A stretch of 64,000 bases of DNA from Hymenobacter cavernae. GTDB lineage: Bacteria > Bacteroidota > Bacteroidia > Cytophagales > Hymenobacteraceae. Shown piece by piece: positions 34,565 to 42,520 of the stretch. The notes under the pieces are model-generated. The model did not search any database and was not told where the DNA came from. It worked only from the letters and a program-made list of their open reading frames with translations. The stretch covers positions 372,001 through 436,000 of the forward strand of contig NZ_BMHT01000006.1 of the NCBI RefSeq assembly GCF_014641455.1, given 5' to 3'. The position numbers and the translations under genes were made by a program. Each line of letters opens with the position of its first letter. Within the stretch, counting starts at the first letter, position 1.

Positions 34565-34974
34565 GTCTGCCGAAAGAGTGAGTAGTCCCGGATGTAATCA
34601 CTGGCATCGTAGGGGCAGGAAGCCAGCACCAGCTGCACGGCCGTGTGCGAATACTGCATGGTGTGCCACACGTTCGGCGGAATGTACACGCCGACATTTG
34701 CCTGCTCCAAAGGGAAGGTCAGAATTTCACCATCCGGCAACTCTGTAATCACCACGATACGGCCCGTCACCGCTATCAATACCTGCTCGGTTTGGTAATG
34801 GGCGTGGCGCCCGCGCACAATGCTTTCCGGCGTGAAATACGTCCAGAAGCTGCGCTTGATTTCAAACGGAATCTGTCCGCCGCCCTCTCCTACGGAAATG
34901 TAACCCTCATGTGGGTTGCCAATCTTCGGGAACTCAATCAGATAAGGCTTCTTCCAAGAGTGGTCATTCTGCAT
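34552..34974 (-). CDS. dTDP-4-oxo-6-deoxyglucose 3,4-ketoisomerase, FdtA/QdtA cupin
   Basis: About 140 residues from the ATG at 34974 (MQNDHSWKKPYLIEF); a GTG four codons earlier is an alternative. The single-domain cupin has RGRHAHYQTEQ at 54-64 with H57 and H59, the catalytic pair of FdtA, then VYIPPNVWHTMQYS. The family moves the keto group from C4 to C3 in dTDP-6-deoxy-hexulose. Stereochemistry (Fuc3N versus Qui3N) depends on a single tyrosine/arginine pattern in the active site and is not resolved here. It heads the FdtA-GNAT-FdtB cassette. Confidence 0.85.
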   Translation of the reverse strand: MQNDHSWKKPYLIEFPKIGNPHEGYISVGEGGGQIPFEIKRSFWTYFTPESIVRGRHAHYQTEQVLIAVTGRIVVITELPDGEILTFPLEQANVGVYIPPNVWHTMQYSHTAVQLVLASCPYDASDYIRDYSLFRQTWAK

Positions 34975-35027
34975 ATAGGTGGGCACTGGACGGCAAAGAA
35001 GTAGCAGGTAAACTTATATAAAATATC

Positions 35028-35064
35028 AAAAAACCCCAACTACTTGTCAGTAGCTGGGGTTTTC
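35028..35064 (-). terminator. Rho-independent terminator of the UXS gene
   Basis: A 12-base-pair stem (35033-35044 with 35049-35060, one G-T pair) with loop GACA is followed on the reverse strand by TTTTTT. It lies about 20 bases past the UXS stop codon and before the FdtA-like gene, so those are separate transcription units. Confidence 0.9.
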
Positions 35065-35083
35065 GGACCTAGGTAGCGTGGCG

Positions 35084-36034
35084 TTACGCTACCGGTACAT
35101 GCTCCTTGAAGAACTCTAACGTCCGGCGCAGCCCTTCAGCGCGGTCGACTTTGGGCTCCCAACCTAGAATTTCCTTGGCCTTCGTGATGTCGGGCTTGCG
35201 CTTCATGGGGTCATTCTGCGGCAAGGGCTGGTATACGGGCTTGAACTCAACGCCGGCCAGCTTGGCAATTTCCTCACCGAACTCCTTGATCGTGATTTCC
35301 GACGGATTGCCGATGTTCACGGGCATCGGATAATCGGAGAGCAGCAGGCGGTAGATGCCTTCCACTAAGTCGTCGACGTAGCAGAACGAGCGGGTTTGCG
35401 AGCCGTCACCGAACACTGTCAGGTTCTCCCCGCGCAGGGCCTGCGACAGGAAAGCTGGCAGTACGCGGCCGTCGTCGAGACGCATGCGCGGGCCGTAGGT
35501 ATTGAAGATGCGGATGATACGCGTTTCCAAGCCGTGGTGCGTGTGGTAAGCCATCGTAATGGCTTCCTGGAAGCGCTTGGCTTCGTCGTAGCAACCGCGT
35601 GGGCCTACGGGGTTCACGTTGCCGAAGTACTCTTCTACCTGCGGGTGTACTTCCGGGTCGCCGTACACTTCCGACGTGCTGGCAATCAGAATGCGGGCGT
35701 TCTTCACCCGCGCCAGACCTAGGAGGTTGTGCGTGCCGAGCGAGCCTACTTTCAGCGTCTGAATCGGAATTTTCAGGTAGTCGATGGGCGAGGCGGGCGA
35801 AGCGAAGTGCAGGATGTAATCCAGCTTGCCCGGCACAAACACGAACTTCGATACATCGTGGTGATAGAACTCAAAGTCCTCTTTTCCAAACAGATGCTCA
35901 ATATTGGTCAGGCTCCCGGTGATGAGGTTATCCATGGCAATAACATGGTAGCCTTCTGCCAAGAACCGGTCGCACAGGTGAGACCCTAGGAAGCCGGCGC
36001 CGCCGGTAATAAGTATGCGCTTTTTATCAGACAT
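35084..36034 (-). CDS. uxs: UDP-glucuronate decarboxylase (UDP-xylose synthase)
   Basis: This 316-residue extended SDR begins ILITGGAGFLGSHLCDRFL (GxxGxxG at 11-17), with LHFASPASPIDYL, the block diagnostic of UXS, catalytic Y149 and K153 in CYDEAKRFQE and SQTRSFCYVDDLVEG. It converts UDP-glucuronate to UDP-xylose and acts just after UDP-glucose dehydrogenase, encoded next at 36128. UDP-xylose would be the donor for a xylosyl residue in the polysaccharide. The gene carries CCTAGG sites at 35718 and 35985. Confidence 0.95.
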   Translation of the reverse strand: MSDKKRILITGGAGFLGSHLCDRFLAEGYHVIAMDNLITGSLTNIEHLFGKEDFEFYHHDVSKFVFVPGKLDYILHFASPASPIDYLKIPIQTLKVGSLGTHNLLGLARVKNARILIASTSEVYGDPEVHPQVEEYFGNVNPVGPRGCYDEAKRFQEAITMAYHTHHGLETRIIRIFNTYGPRMRLDDGRVLPAFLSQALRGENLTVFGDGSQTRSFCYVDDLVEGIYRLLLSDYPMPVNIGNPSEITIKEFGEEIAKLAGVEFKPVYQPLPQNDPMKRKPDITKAKEILGWEPKVDRAEGLRRTLEFFKEHVPVA

Positions 36035-36070
36035 GTAGTTGATTGTTAATTGCTGATTGTTGGTTGTTAG

Positions 36071-36110
36071 CAGCTAGGTACAATCGTCTGTTTGCCGCTA
36101 CACCTAGCTG
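36071..36110. repeat. Short inverted repeat between ugd and uxs
   Basis: CAGCTAGGT at 36071-36079 pairs with ACCTAGCTG at 36102-36110 around 22 bases. Nearby TTGTTxGTTAxCAG-type AT-rich runs extend the pairing imperfectly. With no T-run it is more likely a processing or regulatory hairpin than a terminator, or merely two copies of the frequent CTAGGT motif. Confidence 0.4.
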
Positions 36111-36127
36111 ATAATCAACAATTAGCC

Positions 36128-37471
36128 CTATACTGACGCGGGTTCTTTGTGGGCAGTTTTGATGCCGATGCAGTGATATGTAAAGCCGACCTCGGCTAGT
36201 TCTTTCGGATCGTAGATGTTACGACCGTCGAAGATGGTCTTTTCTTTCATAAGCTTGCCGACTACGCCGAAGTTAGGCGAGCGGAACTCGGGCCACTCCG
36301 TAACGACGAGTAGCGCGTCGGCGTCAATCAGCGCATCAAACTTGTCTTTGGCGTAGGTGATGCTGTCGCCCAGCGTGTGCTTGGCCTCAGGCATTGCCAC
36401 CGGATCGTAGGCCGACACGATGCAGCCGGCTTCCAGCAGCTTCTCGATGATTACCAGCGAAGGAGCTTCGCGCATGTCATCCGTTTTGGGCTTGAACGAC
36501 AGACCCCATAAGGCAATCTTCTTGCCTTTTAGCTCACCGCCGAAGTGTTTGCTCACTTTGTCGAACAGTACAGACTTCTGCGCTTCGTTTACTTCTTCCA
36601 CCGCTTTGAGCACCTGCATCTTATAGCCGTTCTCCTCGGCCGTTTTGATGAGCGCTTTCACGTCTTTGGGGAAGCACGAACCGCCGTAACCGATACCAGG
36701 ATAGATGAAGCGGTGCCCAATCCGGGCATCAGAGCCGATACCTTTCCGCACCATGTTCACGTCGGCACCCATGATTTCGCACAGGTTGGCGATGTCGTTC
36801 ATGAACGAAATCTTCGTCGCCAGCATCGAGTTGGCGGCGTACTTGGTCATTTCCGCCGACGGAATGTCCATGAAGATAATGGGGTGCCCATTGAGCAGGA
36901 AGGGCTTGTAGAGCTTGCTCATCACTTCTTCGGCGCGCTCCGAGGCCACACCCACCACAATTCGGTCGGGCTTGAGGAAGTCGTCGATGGCAGCGCCTTC
37001 TTTCAGGAACTCCGGGTTAGAAGCCACATCGAATTCGAGGTCAGCATCGCGGCGCTCCAAAGCTTGCTCGATTTCCTTGCGCACCTTGGCGGCCGTGCCA
37101 ACCGGCACCGTACTCTTGGTCACAATCACGCAATAGTCGGTCATGTTCTCGCCGATGCTACGCGCTACGGCTAGCACGTATTTCAGGTCGGCCGAGCCGT
37201 CTTCGCCGGGAGGAGTGCCTACCGCAATGAAAGCCACGTCGCAATCCTGAATGGCCTCACCTAGGTTGGTGGAGAAATGCAAGCGGTCGGCCTCTACGTT
37301 GCGGGTCACGATTTCTTCCAGACCGGGCTCGTAGATAGGCAGGATGCCTTGCTTCAGGTTGTCAATTTTCTTTTGATCGATGTCGATACAAGTGACATCA
37401 ATACCCACTTCGGCGAAGCACGTGCCTGTTACAAGGCCGACATAGCCGGTACCAACTACTGCGATTTTCAT
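36128..37471 (-). CDS. ugd: UDP-glucose 6-dehydrogenase
   Basis: This 447-residue enzyme has the N-terminal Rossmann motif VGTGYVGLVTG, ASNPEFLKEGAAIDDF, TKYAANSMLATKISFMNDIANL and the catalytic cysteine C266 in GYGGSCFPKDV, followed by WGLSFKPKTDDMREAPS. It oxidises UDP-glucose to UDP-glucuronate with two NAD+. Located 94 bases upstream of uxs on the same strand, it supplies the substrate for UDP-xylose formation. Full length for the family. Confidence 0.97.
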   Translation of the reverse strand: MKIAVVGTGYVGLVTGTCFAEVGIDVTCIDIDQKKIDNLKQGILPIYEPGLEEIVTRNVEADRLHFSTNLGEAIQDCDVAFIAVGTPPGEDGSADLKYVLAVARSIGENMTDYCVIVTKSTVPVGTAAKVRKEIEQALERRDADLEFDVASNPEFLKEGAAIDDFLKPDRIVVGVASERAEEVMSKLYKPFLLNGHPIIFMDIPSAEMTKYAANSMLATKISFMNDIANLCEIMGADVNMVRKGIGSDARIGHRFIYPGIGYGGSCFPKDVKALIKTAEENGYKMQVLKAVEEVNEAQKSVLFDKVSKHFGGELKGKKIALWGLSFKPKTDDMREAPSLVIIEKLLEAGCIVSAYDPVAMPEAKHTLGDSITYAKDKFDALIDADALLVVTEWPEFRSPNFGVVGKLMKEKTIFDGRNIYDPKELAEVGFTYHCIGIKTAHKEPASV

Positions 37472-37557
37472 GATGAAAAGATTAAATATGAAGAAATCCT
37501 TATTTATCTTGTTTCGGCTAAATATAAGAGCATTCGGTTATTGCAGCATCCTGTACT

Positions 37558-39465
37558 TTACTGTAGCATCCACTTCTTCCACCAATGCTGGAACACGATA
37601 AGGGCCCAGATGCGCGCGTGGATGTCGCCGGGATTGCGGGAAAACAGCTGCGTTTTGAGCGCCCGCACGGCATCTACGTCGAAGATGCCCTGCGCCTCAA
37701 TGAACTCGTCGGAAAGCAGATCGTCCGTAATCAGGGGGCGCAATTCGTTGCGGAACCACTTCAGTAGCGGCACTTCGAAGCCATGCTTAGGGCGCTTGTA
37801 CAACTCTTCGGGCAGCATCTCGCGGAAAGCATCCTGCACAATCCGCTTTTTCATTTTCGCGTCGATTTTGCTTTCAACCGGCAATGAAAATGCAAAGTTG
37901 ACCACGTTCGGGTCCAGGAACGGCGGACGAACTTCCAGCGAGTTGGCCATGCTCATCAGGTCAACTTTGGCTAGCATGTCGTAGGGCAGCACCAGTTGCA
38001 TGTCGGTGAGCAGCACCTCGTTCAGGTCGCCTTCAGCGTGCAGGTTTTCCAGAATGTCGCGGCGGCGCTTCTCAGCTAGCTTCTTGCCTACCTTTTTCCG
38101 AGCCTCTGCCCCTAAGAGGTTACGCGCATCTTTCTCGCTCACGAACGAAGCCCAATCCCAGTAGCGGTCTTTCGGGCCGCTGAGCATGCCACGCGAAAAG
38201 CGCTGAAACTGCCGGATCTTATTGCCAAAGAACGAGTTGCGCGACTTCGGAAGCACGTCCCAGAGCAGATTCAGGCCCGTTACGGCTTCGGCCTTAAAGC
38301 CGCCCTGCCGTACTTGCAGCTCGCCCATGTGCTTGTTATAGCCAGCAAACATCTCATCGGCGCCGTCACCGGAAAGGGCGACCGTTACCTGCTCGCGCGT
38401 GCGCTTGCTGAGGATGTACACCGCCAGCGCCGACGAATCGGCGAAGGGCTCATCCAGGTAGTTGAGCACGTCGAAGATATGGTCGTAGAGGTCCTGGTTG
38501 GTGAGCGAGAAAACCGTGTGGTTGGTCTTATACTTATCGGCCACCAACTTAGCATACTTGGTTTCGTCGAAGAAAGGCTCGTCGCGGTAGCCGATGCTGA
38601 ACGTGTTCAGGTGCTGGGTGTGACGCGACGCCAGGGCCACGATGACCGACGAATCAATGCCGCCACTCAGGAACGCACCCAGCGGCACATCGGCCACCAA
38701 CCGGCGCGAAGTAGCTTCATCGAGCAGCTCGACGAGCTTTTGCTGTTGCTGCTCGTAGCTCAGCTTATTCTTCTGAACCTTCTTCGGGTCGTAGGGAATC
38801 TTGTACCAGCGCTTGCGGACAACTTTTTTCCCTTTGATATATAAGTAATGCCCTGGCAGTACCTTCTTCACGCCTTTGAAGATAGTAGCCGGACCCGGAA
38901 TGTAGTTGAGCTGCAAGTAGTTGCTCAGCGACACGTAGTCCAGCTTGCGCGGAATACCTAGGGCCAGCAATGACTTCATCTCCGAGGCAAACAGCAGCTT
39001 GTCTTCGTCGCGGTATACGAGCAGGGGCTTCTCCCCCATTCGGTCGCGGGCGATGAAGAGCGAGTCTTCCTCTTTGTCGTAGATGGCGAGAGCAAAGAAG
39101 CCATTCAGCTTCTTCAGAAAGCCACGGCCTTCGGAGATGTAGAGCTGAAGGATTACTTCAGTATCGGTTTGAGAATGAAACCGGTAGCCTTTCTTCATGA
39201 GCTTTTGGCGCAGCTCGCGGAAGTTGAAGATCTCGCCGTTGAAGACAATCGTGTAGCGTTCCGATTCATCCGTCATGGGCTGATTGCCATCGGCGGTGAG
39301 GTCGAGAATAGCCAGCCGGCGAAAACCTAGGCCGCAGCGGTCATACACAAAGTGACCCTGCGAATCGGGGCCGCGGCTAACGATAGCATCGGTTGAGGCC
39401 TGCAAGGAGGCGAGCGAAGCGCGACCAGCGTCTGTAAAAGCAAATGTTCCGGTGATTCCACACAT
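37558..39465 (-). CDS. asnB: Glutamine-hydrolysing asparagine synthetase-type amidotransferase
   Basis: About 635 residues from the ATG at 39465, so the catalytic Cys is residue 2 (MCGITG), which is required after removal of Met; a start three codons earlier would spoil this. The Ntn glutaminase domain spans about 2-200 with RGPDSQG and NGEIFNF. The synthetase domain has the PP-loop SGGIDSS at 267-273 and SGDGADEMFAGYNKH. In polysaccharide loci such proteins may amidate uronic acids rather than make asparagine, and UDP-glucuronate is made next door; this is a possibility, not shown. Confidence 0.9.
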   Translation of the reverse strand: MCGITGTFAFTDAGRASLASLQASTDAIVSRGPDSQGHFVYDRCGLGFRRLAILDLTADGNQPMTDESERYTIVFNGEIFNFRELRQKLMKKGYRFHSQTDTEVILQLYISEGRGFLKKLNGFFALAIYDKEEDSLFIARDRMGEKPLLVYRDEDKLLFASEMKSLLALGIPRKLDYVSLSNYLQLNYIPGPATIFKGVKKVLPGHYLYIKGKKVVRKRWYKIPYDPKKVQKNKLSYEQQQQKLVELLDEATSRRLVADVPLGAFLSGGIDSSVIVALASRHTQHLNTFSIGYRDEPFFDETKYAKLVADKYKTNHTVFSLTNQDLYDHIFDVLNYLDEPFADSSALAVYILSKRTREQVTVALSGDGADEMFAGYNKHMGELQVRQGGFKAEAVTGLNLLWDVLPKSRNSFFGNKIRQFQRFSRGMLSGPKDRYWDWASFVSEKDARNLLGAEARKKVGKKLAEKRRRDILENLHAEGDLNEVLLTDMQLVLPYDMLAKVDLMSMANSLEVRPPFLDPNVVNFAFSLPVESKIDAKMKKRIVQDAFREMLPEELYKRPKHGFEVPLLKWFRNELRPLITDDLLSDEFIEAQGIFDVDAVRALKTQLFSRNPGDIHARIWALIVFQHWWKKWMLQ

Positions 39466-39580
39466 AATTGGCAACCAAATTACAAACTATCGGGGCTTAC
39501 GCTGCGCAAGGTAGCAGCCGCGCCCGTAACCAAAGCCGTGCCATGGTAGTACACCACAGCAATTCCCCCTTCTTAACCAG

Positions 39581-40090
39581 ATGGCTATGGACCTCCAGAA
39601 CCGAATGACTTTGCAGCAGCAATTTGAAGCCGCCGTATCCCGCGTAGATAGTCTGCCCCCGGCTCAGGCGGCACCCCACATGACGGAGCTTTACGGGCTT
39701 TATAAACAAGCAACTGACGGCGACCACGACGCGAAAGACCACGAAGTCGGTGATGACTCCCCTGATAACCCCAACGGGCCCAAGGGCATGTCGCAGGCCC
39801 AGTGGGATTCGTGGAGTAAGTTTAAAGGTGTGAGTCAAGAGGATGCCCGGCGCCAGTACATTGCAAAAGTAGACGAAATAGCCGGACCCGTTGGCGAAAA
39901 AGCTACTGTGATTACGGGTACTGGTCAGCCGGCAACCGGCTCGCAGGTGAACCCGCCGGAGAACACCACCACGGCCCAGCAGCCGGAAAGCAGCCCCGGC
40001 GTTTCCGACGGCGGCCTGCAAGGCGATATTACTGCCGGCGCCCCCTACGGCGGCGAAGACAAGCTGAAAGGCGAGCAGGAGGCTATTTAG
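39581..40090 (+). CDS. Acyl-CoA-binding protein with an acidic, Gly/Pro-rich tail
   Basis: This 169-residue protein has an N-terminal acyl-CoA-binding domain at about residues 9-100: LQQQFEAAVSRVDSLP, TELYGLYKQATDGD, NGPKGMSQAQWDSWSKFKGVSQEDARRQYI. The YKQAT and W-x2-W-x-K blocks bind the CoA and the acyl chain. ACBP is common in eukaryotes and patchily found in bacteria, including Bacteroidota. The last 65 residues are low complexity. A 174-residue frame on the opposite strand was judged a shadow. Confidence 0.92.
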   Translation: MAMDLQNRMTLQQQFEAAVSRVDSLPPAQAAPHMTELYGLYKQATDGDHDAKDHEVGDDSPDNPNGPKGMSQAQWDSWSKFKGVSQEDARRQYIAKVDEIAGPVGEKATVITGTGQPATGSQVNPPENTTTAQQPESSPGVSDGGLQGDITAGAPYGGEDKLKGEQEAI

Positions 40091-40110
40091 CTTGCCGTAG
40101 CTTGTAAGCT

Positions 40111-40172
40111 AAAACAGCGGGCTAGGTTCCGGGCGTCCTTTGTAGGATACCCGGAACCTAGCCCGCTGTTTT
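40111..40172. terminator. 23-base perfect inverted repeat, bidirectional terminator
   Basis: The arms at 40111-40133 and 40150-40172 are exact reverse complements over 23 bases, with AAAA at the outer left and TTTT at the outer right, around a 16-base loop. This is a strong intrinsic terminator for the acyl-CoA-binding gene and for transcripts in the other direction. Each arm contains a copy of CTAGGTTC/GAACCTAG. Confidence 0.85.
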
Positions 40173-40204
40173 ATACAACGGTGTTCTAAGCGGGGGTGCA
40201 GTAG

Positions 40205-40295
40205 GAGCGCGCCACGGCGCGTTCTCGTCCGGGCGATATGCCCAGAGTAGGTGCGAAGCAGCATCGTTCAACGACGAACGCGCCGTGGCGCGTTC
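40205..40295. repeat. Pair of REP-like GC-rich palindromes in inverted orientation
   Basis: GAGCGCGCCACGGCGCGTTC at 40205-40224 and GAACGCGCCGTGGCGCGTTC at 40276-40295 are each near-perfect palindromes and reverse complements of each other apart from one base. Flanking bases also match (GCAGTAGG outside, TCGTC/GACGA inside). This is the architecture of a REP/BIME element. Confidence 0.7.
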
Positions 40296-40320
40296 CCACG
40301 GCAGTAGGCTCATCTATGAG

Positions 40321-40503
40321 CTACTTATCTCGCACGAAGCGCACCGGAATGTGGGGCATGGTGCCGGTGCTGTTGCCGGGCGCATACGGCACGAGGCTGG
40401 CGTACATGTCGGTAGTGCGCTGAATGATTTTTAAGGTAATGAGCCAGTTTTCTGCGTTGCGCTCCGAGGTCCAGTAGATGCAGTTCGAGCCTTCGCCTAC
40501 AAT
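40321..40503 (-). pseudogene. 3' remnant of an unrecognised protein gene
   Basis: On the reverse strand an open frame from just after a TGA (40504-40506) to TAG at 40321-40323 encodes about 60 residues including EGSNCIYWTSERNAENWLI, TTDMYASLVPYAPG and MPHIPVRFVRDK. Codon use is that of a real gene (GC-rich third positions). There is no start codon before residue 32 of the segment, so it is a truncated end. The family is not recognised. The REP-like palindromes directly downstream suggest that mobile repeats took part in the loss. Confidence 0.55.
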
Positions 40504-40715
40504 TCAAGCATCTGTTTATTCAATTCAGAAGCCCGGATTGCCAGTCCATGTTTTTGGCCATTTCAAAGGCTGAGGATGCGCTGCACTTTTGAAGAAAGAA
40601 GGCCGGATACCCGCCCCAACTTGACAACCTAGGTTCTCGGCAGCAGGCAAGTCAAGCAGATGGAAGAAGATGATGGCCAGCAATTTACCCTTCTCACTTT
40701 CTTTCCTTAGCAGCT
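40504..40715. other. Non-coding spacer upstream of the cupin gene
   Basis: About 210 bases hold no supported gene; one CCTAGG lies at 40628. It includes the presumed promoter region of the cupin gene, but no exact TAnnTTTG element was found. Confidence 0.4.
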
Positions 40716-41255
40716 ATGAAACGCTTGTTCGAAAACCCATCCATCGGTGACTGGATCTACTTCCAGAAGTTTGTCCACGAACCCGGTGAGGCCGTCACCA
40801 TCATCGACGTAGAGCTGAAGCCCGGCGGCGGCAACGGCCTGCACTACTACGAAACGTACGACGAGTACTTTGAATGCCTCGAAGGCGAGCTGAGCCTGGA
40901 AGTAGACAAGAAGATCGTGGTCTTGCAACCGGGCGAAAAGGCCGCAGCCCCGCGCAAATCGGTGCATCGGTTCTTCAATCACAGCGCTGACTACAACCGT
41001 TTTCGCGTCACGATTTCGCCCGGCCACGCGGGCTTTGAGAACACCCTGAAAATTGCCTACGGTCTGGCTTCCGATGGCCTGGTGAAAGCCAACGGGATGC
41101 CCAAAAAGTTCTGGCACATGGGCGCTATCGTGGAGCTATCCGACACGAACCTGCCGGGTTTGTTCAGCCTGCTTCAGCCCCTGCTGCGCCGCAGCGCCCG
41201 CCGCGCTTTCGCCGATGGCCGCTACCAGCAGGAGTTGCAGCCTTATACCATGTAA
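40716..41255 (+). CDS. Cupin-domain protein
   Basis: This 179-residue protein has a single cupin barrel at about 35-105: VELKPGGGNGLHYYETYDEYFECLEGELSLEV (motif 1 with HYYET in place of HxHxxxxE), VVLQPGEKAAAPRKSVHRFFNHS (motif 2 with one His). The metal-ligand set is incomplete relative to canonical cupins. The function is unknown. It stands alone, followed by the long intergenic region before the dioxygenase gene. Confidence 0.75.
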   Translation: MKRLFENPSIGDWIYFQKFVHEPGEAVTIIDVELKPGGGNGLHYYETYDEYFECLEGELSLEVDKKIVVLQPGEKAAAPRKSVHRFFNHSADYNRFRVTISPGHAGFENTLKIAYGLASDGLVKANGMPKKFWHMGAIVELSDTNLPGLFSLLQPLLRRSARRAFADGRYQQELQPYTM

Positions 41256-41576
41256 AGGCTACAAGGTCAGTCGTTTGCATTAAGCTTGGCAGACCTAGGT
41301 TCAGACCTTTAGAAGAAAAGCTCAAGCACCATTCCTCGGCTACCGTCAGCGGTTGGTGCTCGCACCAGAAAGCGGGAATAAGGATTTTAGCGTCGAGAGA
41401 AAGAAGTTTTTCTACCAATACATGTATATACATTAAATGTACGTACATTTGTATAAGCACTGAGTAGCACAGAGCTGGTTTGTCTCTGCTCCCAACCCGA
41501 GCAATTCAAGCTTTCAGTTCACTTAGCTACTATCTCTCAACCGTTTACCTTCTTTCACTTTCAACCTTCTGCTGCC
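41256..41576. other. Intergenic region with operator candidate
   Basis: This 320-base stretch has no supported coding frame. It holds a CCTAGG site at 41294, the tandem dyads at 41422-41450, and a pyrimidine-rich leader (CTTCTTTCACTTTC type) just before the dioxygenase gene. No exact TAnnTTTG element was found. Confidence 0.5.
41422..41450. promoter_or_regulatory. Tandem dyad operator candidate upstream of the ring-cleaving dioxygenase gene
   Basis: ATGTATATACAT at 41422-41433 and AAATGTACGTACATTT at 41435-41450 are perfect palindromes placed one base apart, in an AT-rich context, about 125-150 bases before the dioxygenase ATG. Two adjacent dyads of this size suit a MarR-, TetR- or PadR-type dimer regulator. 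No regulator gene is next to it in this window. Confidence 0.6.
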
Positions 41577-42515
41577 ATGGACGACCGTGTTTTAGGCCTG
41601 CATCATATCACCGCTATTGCCGGTAAGGCGCAGCGCAACCTCGATTTCTACACCAAGGTGCTAGGTCTGCGCTTTGTGAAGAAGACCGTCAATTTCGACG
41701 ACCCCGGCACCTATCACTTCTACTATGGCGATGAAGTCGGCTCAGCCGGTACCATCCTTACCTTCTTTCCGTGGGAGGGCATGCAGCCCGGCAGGCGCGG
41801 CACCGGGCAAGCCACCGAGATTGGCTACTCCGTGCCCGAAGGCAGCCTAGATTTCTGGCTGAAGCGCTTCGAGCATTTTGGCGTGACCTATAATAAGCCC
41901 GCCGAGAAGTTCGGCGAACAATACCTCACCTTTCTGGACCCGGATGGCCTAAAGCTGGAGCTAACAGTCTCGAAGAGCCCCGACCCGCGCGCGCCCTGGA
42001 CGACGCCCGAGGTAAGTACCGAGGTAGCTACCAAAGGCTTCCACCACATTACGCTCACGTTGGCCAACATCAAAGGCACCGCCGACGTGCTAACGGATAT
42101 TTTTGGCTACCAGCTTGTAGAGCAGCACGTTAACCGCTACCGTTTCGCGACGGATACGGTAGAAGGCGCGGCTCTCGTGGACTTAGTAGAAGCGCCCGGC
42201 GAAGTCCGCGGGCAGGTGGCAGCCGGCTCGGTGCACCACGTTGCGTTTCGGGTGAAGGATGACGCCGCGCATCTGCACTTTCGCCAGAAGATTGCCGCCA
42301 AAGGCTTCAACGTCACGCCGCAGATCGACCGCGACTATTTCCACGCCATCTACTTCCGCGAGCCGGGCGGGGTGCTCTTCGAAGTAGCCACCGACAACCC
42401 CGGCTTTACCGTCGATGAGCCGCTAGCCGAGCTAGGTACGCACCTGATGCTGCCCAGCCAACACGAGCCGCTGCGCCCGCAGCTGGAAGCTCATTTGCCC
42501 AAACTCACCCTGTAG
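41577..42515 (+). CDS. mhqO: VOC-family ring-cleaving dioxygenase (MhqO/MhqA-like)
   Basis: This 312-residue protein has two vicinal-oxygen-chelate modules, about residues 5-130 and 155-290. Metal-ligand candidates are the His in GLHHITAI near residue 9, the His in FHHITLTLAN near 160 and the Glu in GVLFEVATD near 275. The length and wording match MhqO/YdfO-type extradiol dioxygenases that act on hydroquinones and catechols, and help cells survive quinones and electrophiles. It is 5 bases upstream of the MhqD-like hydrolase, which forms the same pair in Firmicutes. Confidence 0.85.
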   Translation: MDDRVLGLHHITAIAGKAQRNLDFYTKVLGLRFVKKTVNFDDPGTYHFYYGDEVGSAGTILTFFPWEGMQPGRRGTGQATEIGYSVPEGSLDFWLKRFEHFGVTYNKPAEKFGEQYLTFLDPDGLKLELTVSKSPDPRAPWTTPEVSTEVATKGFHHITLTLANIKGTADVLTDIFGYQLVEQHVNRYRFATDTVEGAALVDLVEAPGEVRGQVAAGSVHHVAFRVKDDAAHLHFRQKIAAKGFNVTPQIDRDYFHAIYFREPGGVLFEVATDNPGFTVDEPLAELGTHLMLPSQHEPLRPQLEAHLPKLTL

Positions 42516-42520
42516 GCGCC

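Noticed and set aside
36545..37174. 209-residue forward frame rich in His, Val and Phe
   Set aside because: It is antisense to UDP-glucose dehydrogenase.
39497..40021. 174-residue open frame on the reverse strand
   Set aside because: It is antisense to a clear acyl-CoA-binding protein and has an odd composition (Arg/Leu/Val/His rich) without any recognised motif.
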